Shown: positions 61,879-64,000 of the stretch, one piece after another | Numbering within the stretch: position 1 is the first letter of the stretch | Layout of the letters: the number at the start of each line of letters is the position of its first letter | From: Atopomonas hussainii | GTDB lineage: Bacteria > Pseudomonadota > Gammaproteobacteria > Pseudomonadales > Pseudomonadaceae | NCBI RefSeq assembly: GCF_900109735.1 | Contig: NZ_FOAS01000004.1 | Location: 186,001 to 250,000, forward strand | Direction of reading: 5' to 3' | Length of the DNA stretch: 64,000 bases | Program-made: the position numbers and the translations under genes | Notes under the pieces: generated by a model | The model's database searches: none | What the model was told of the DNA's origin: nothing | The model's input: the letters and a program-made list of their open reading frames with translations, nothing else

Positions 61879-63597
61879 TCAGAAAAACAAATCGAGGCGG
61901 AAATACAGCGGGTGCTCCTGACGCTCGATAGCGTCGGGGCGCTCCAGCGAGCGCGCGAAGCTCACGCTGGCGGCCACATGCTGGCCGCGGGCAGACAATT
62001 CGATGGCATTACCGCTGAGGCGACCGCGCTGGTCAGGGTTGTAGCGCCCGCCGTGGATAACCCCCACGTCGTAGGCGAACCCTAGGCTCAGCTCGCTAAA
62101 CACCGGCTGCAGCGGTGCCCAAGTAACCGGGCGGCGCCAGCGCAGTTGATTGCGCCAATACGCGCCGCTATCGCCGGACAGCGATTGCTCTTTAAAGCCA
62201 CGCACCGAGCTTTGCCCGCCCACGCTTAAACGCTGCGGGCTGAACAGCACGTCTTCACTGCGCTGGCCGCTGGCTAAGCTGTCGAAGCTGAATGACTCGC
62301 CCCACAGGCTGAACGTCTGCAAATAGCTGAGCGTGAGGGTGTATTTGTTGTAACGCGCCACCGGCTGACCGCCGCGCGGGTTGCCGCTCTCTTGCGCATC
62401 AAACCAGCCCACGCCGCGCTGCCAACCGGCATCCACGTTGATAAACGCCGTGCCGACTCGGCGGCCGTGATTCAGCCCCAGCTGCGCTTCGCTTAAACGC
62501 TGGCTGGACACATCGATCAAGGCTTCTTCGAGATAGTTACGAGTGCGCAGGTGGCTGGCGCCTAGGCTCAATGAGGTCTTGCTGACGTTATCGCGGTGCA
62601 GCAGGCGCTCGGCGCTTAGCTGATGGGTTTTGCTGTCGCCATCGAGCATAAAGGCGAAGCCGTTGGCCTCATTTTGCGTGCGGTAGTAACTCTGGCTGTA
62701 GCTGTAAGAGAAGGTCCACCAGCCGTAGGGCAGGCTGTAGTAGAGGCTCTCGTTGTGCGAATGGCGGAAGCTGTCGCTGACCACATCGTGGCCTAGGCGC
62801 AGGCTGAGCTGATCGGCCAAGCCCAGTGGGCTGTCCCAATCTAAACCGGCGCCCATTTGTTGCTCGCCGGTGCTCAGCTGGCCATCGTTATGCCGCGCCA
62901 GCGAAACGCGCCAAGGCTTGCTCTGCGTGCCTTTGACCTGCACGCGGCTGCCGCCGACTTGTTCACCGGGCACCAGCTCAAGTTGCGCGGCGCGCGAAGG
63001 CAGGCGACCCAGCTGGTCGATCATTTGCTCCAGCTCGCGCAGATTGAGCACATTGCCGATCTCCCCGGGGAAGGTCATCGCCAGCTCACGAGCGCTGGGG
63101 TGGCCCTCGGGGCTGAACAGACCTTCGATACGCCCTTCCACCACCTGCACTTGCAGGGTGCCGTCGTTCAAATCTTGCTGCGGCAAGTAGGCCCGCGTGG
63201 TCACGTAGCCGGCATCCAAATAAATCTGGGTGACGGCTTTAAGCAGTTCGTTAAGGTCATTGGCGCTCAGGCAGCGGCCTTGCCAAGGCTCGACCAAGCG
63301 CGCTTGCTGGGTGGCGCTCAGTAGCGTGGCGCCGAGCAGCTCGACGCGTTGAATGGTCATGCATGGCGCATCGGGGTCGACCGCCGGTTGCGCGGGCTGT
63401 GCCGCGTTGCCGGGCAGCTGCTGTAACTCTTGCAGGCGTTTTTGCTGCTCATCGAGCAAACGCTGCTGACGTTCGCGTTGTAAATCGCGATCACCGGGCA
63501 GGGTTTGCGTACCCGGCTGCGCCGCCAAAGCGGACGCGCTCAACAGGCAGGCGAGCAGAAAGACAGGCGCACGGGCGCGTGACGGGACAACAACCAT
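61879..63597 (-). CDS. cdiB: CdiB/ShlB-FhaC family outer-membrane transporter
   Basis: A 572-residue TpsB protein that exports CdiA. The signal peptide is MVVVPSRARAPVFLLACLLS... with cleavage near ALA. A Gln/Arg-rich linker helix (about 30-65) is followed by POTRA domains (about 75-225, with CMTIQRVELLGATLLS and YLDAGYVTTRAYLPQQDL) and a 16-strand barrel ending in PLYFRLDLFF. The barrel has the family VRGF motif (SSVRGFKEQSLSGDSG). I use the ATG at 63597 with GGAG nine bases upstream. Confidence 0.92.
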   Translation of the reverse strand: MVVVPSRARAPVFLLACLLSASALAAQPGTQTLPGDRDLQRERQQRLLDEQQKRLQELQQLPGNAAQPAQPAVDPDAPCMTIQRVELLGATLLSATQQARLVEPWQGRCLSANDLNELLKAVTQIYLDAGYVTTRAYLPQQDLNDGTLQVQVVEGRIEGLFSPEGHPSARELAMTFPGEIGNVLNLRELEQMIDQLGRLPSRAAQLELVPGEQVGGSRVQVKGTQSKPWRVSLARHNDGQLSTGEQQMGAGLDWDSPLGLADQLSLRLGHDVVSDSFRHSHNESLYYSLPYGWWTFSYSYSQSYYRTQNEANGFAFMLDGDSKTHQLSAERLLHRDNVSKTSLSLGASHLRTRNYLEEALIDVSSQRLSEAQLGLNHGRRVGTAFINVDAGWQRGVGWFDAQESGNPRGGQPVARYNKYTLTLSYLQTFSLWGESFSFDSLASGQRSEDVLFSPQRLSVGGQSSVRGFKEQSLSGDSGAYWRNQLRWRRPVTWAPLQPVFSELSLGFAYDVGVIHGGRYNPDQRGRLSGNAIELSARGQHVAASVSFARSLERPDAIERQEHPLYFRLDLFF

Positions 63598-63721
63598 TCC
63601 TTGGCACTCCAAGAATTCCAAACCGGGCACCGCATCGCGCGGGCCTAAGAAAAAGCGGCGAAATTTTGCTCAGATGGCGCGATGAGATCAAGCAGAAACG
63701 CCAAAAAAGTCACACTTTGTG

Positions 63722-63751
63722 AAAGTGCGCAACATTTTGCGCCACTTTTTT
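63722..63751. promoter_or_regulatory. Hairpin in the cdiB upstream region
   Basis: AAAGTGCGCAA pairs with TTGCGCCACTTT (one bulge) and is followed by T5 on the plus strand. It could be a terminator facing right or a control site. A second short inverted repeat, CTTTAAC/GTTAAAG, lies at 63795-63819. Confidence 0.35.
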
Positions 63752-63876
63752 GGCGTCAAAAGCTTTTGTTAACGCGCATCAAGGCGATGGGCGGCTTTAA
63801 CCACTAAGGGCCGTTAAAGTCAGCAGAACAGGCTGCACTTAAGCCCAGCAAAGCTGGGGCTGGTTTTGTGCACGCT

Positions 63877-64000
63877 TCAGTAATCGACTTTGCCGCGCCC
63901 GGCCTTGATGGCGCCGCGTTGGCTTTTGCCATCGAGGCGGCGCTTCTTCGAGCCCAAGGTTGGTTTGGTGGCGCGGCGGGTTTTCTGCACCTTGGTTGCT
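63877..64000 (-). CDS. arfB: Peptidyl-tRNA hydrolase ArfB, C-terminal part
   Basis: Only the last 41 codons are in the window. The basic tail KPTLGSKKRRLDGKSQRGAI and then KAGRGKVDY is the ribosome mRNA-channel-binding extension of ArfB (YaeJ), which rescues stalled ribosomes. The GGQ catalytic domain lies beyond the right edge. Confidence 0.82.
   Translation of the reverse strand, partial: ATKVQKTRRATKPTLGSKKRRLDGKSQRGAIKAGRGKVDY

Overview
The window reads as chromosomal DNA of a Pseudomonas-like gammaproteobacterium. The support is gene content and order: nrdR-ribD-ribE-ribBA-ribH-nusB-thiL-pgpA, rpsF-rpsR-(membrane protein)-rplI-dnaB-alr, folM-folE-folX next to DUF1244 and HopJ genes, RibBA with a degenerate GTP cyclohydrolase II half, a short LOV protein of the P. 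putida SB type, and REP sequences with RAYT transposases. Species was not determined.

Region by region: 1-8.5 kb holds a partial NAD(P)-binding protein, YdcH/DUF465, mscL, rlmG, a truncated haemoglobin, a CTP-synthase-like amidotransferase, a secreted amidohydrolase, a MATE exporter, a GAF-GGDEF cyclase and small membrane or TAT-like proteins. 8.6-10.5 kb (aldolase plus Crp-like regulator) is bracketed by two inverted copies of a repeat of about 120 bp. 10.5-16.4 kb holds a flavodoxin, a LOV photoreceptor, a divergent PilZ-like protein, a class II LitR/PplR-like MerR regulator, a DUF393 protein and folM-folE-folX. TGTACAA-type sites lie in the intergenic regions, so this looks like a blue-light-responsive regulon. 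16.5-24.2 kb holds a CHASE4-PAS-GGDEF cyclase, cysZ, a glycosyltransferase behind PhoB-like phased repeats, DegV, and an OYE reductase with its TetR repressor and shared operator motif. 24.2-30.8 kb is the riboflavin/thiamine/nusB/pgpA cluster. 30.9-34.2 kb is a diheme cytochrome/beta-helix lipoprotein pair and a 1 kb repeat-rich gap. 34.2-44.8 kb holds YkgJ, AraC, YgiQ, a 7TM-GGDEF cyclase, alr, dnaB and the ribosomal protein operon.

The accessory part starts just upstream of rpsF. 44.96-47.0 kb is a nest of four 135-bp REPIN-like doublets, two near-identical RAYT genes, a RAYT remnant, and a 45-nt 3' fragment of a tRNA-Asn gene cut at the anticodon loop. 47.0-54.6 kb holds an IS110 scrap, an orphan CDI toxin-tip/immunity pair, and a compact element: HigBA-type toxin-antitoxin, XerC-like recombinase with a frameshifted tail, 1030-aa CHC2/Toprim/ATPase primase-helicase, divergent XRE regulator and a structured non-coding tract. 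A second type of Y1 transposase and a fifth REPIN follow. 54.6-63.6 kb is a CDI/two-partner-secretion locus (cdiB-cdiA-cdiI) whose CdiA tip has nucleotidyltransferase-like motifs. The window ends in the 3' end of arfB.

Reading along the minus strand, cdiB-cdiA-cdiI is followed, after the mobile element, by the orphan toxin/immunity pair. The simplest history is one CDI locus with a downstream orphan module, later split by the integrase/primase element and by REPIN/RAYT activity.
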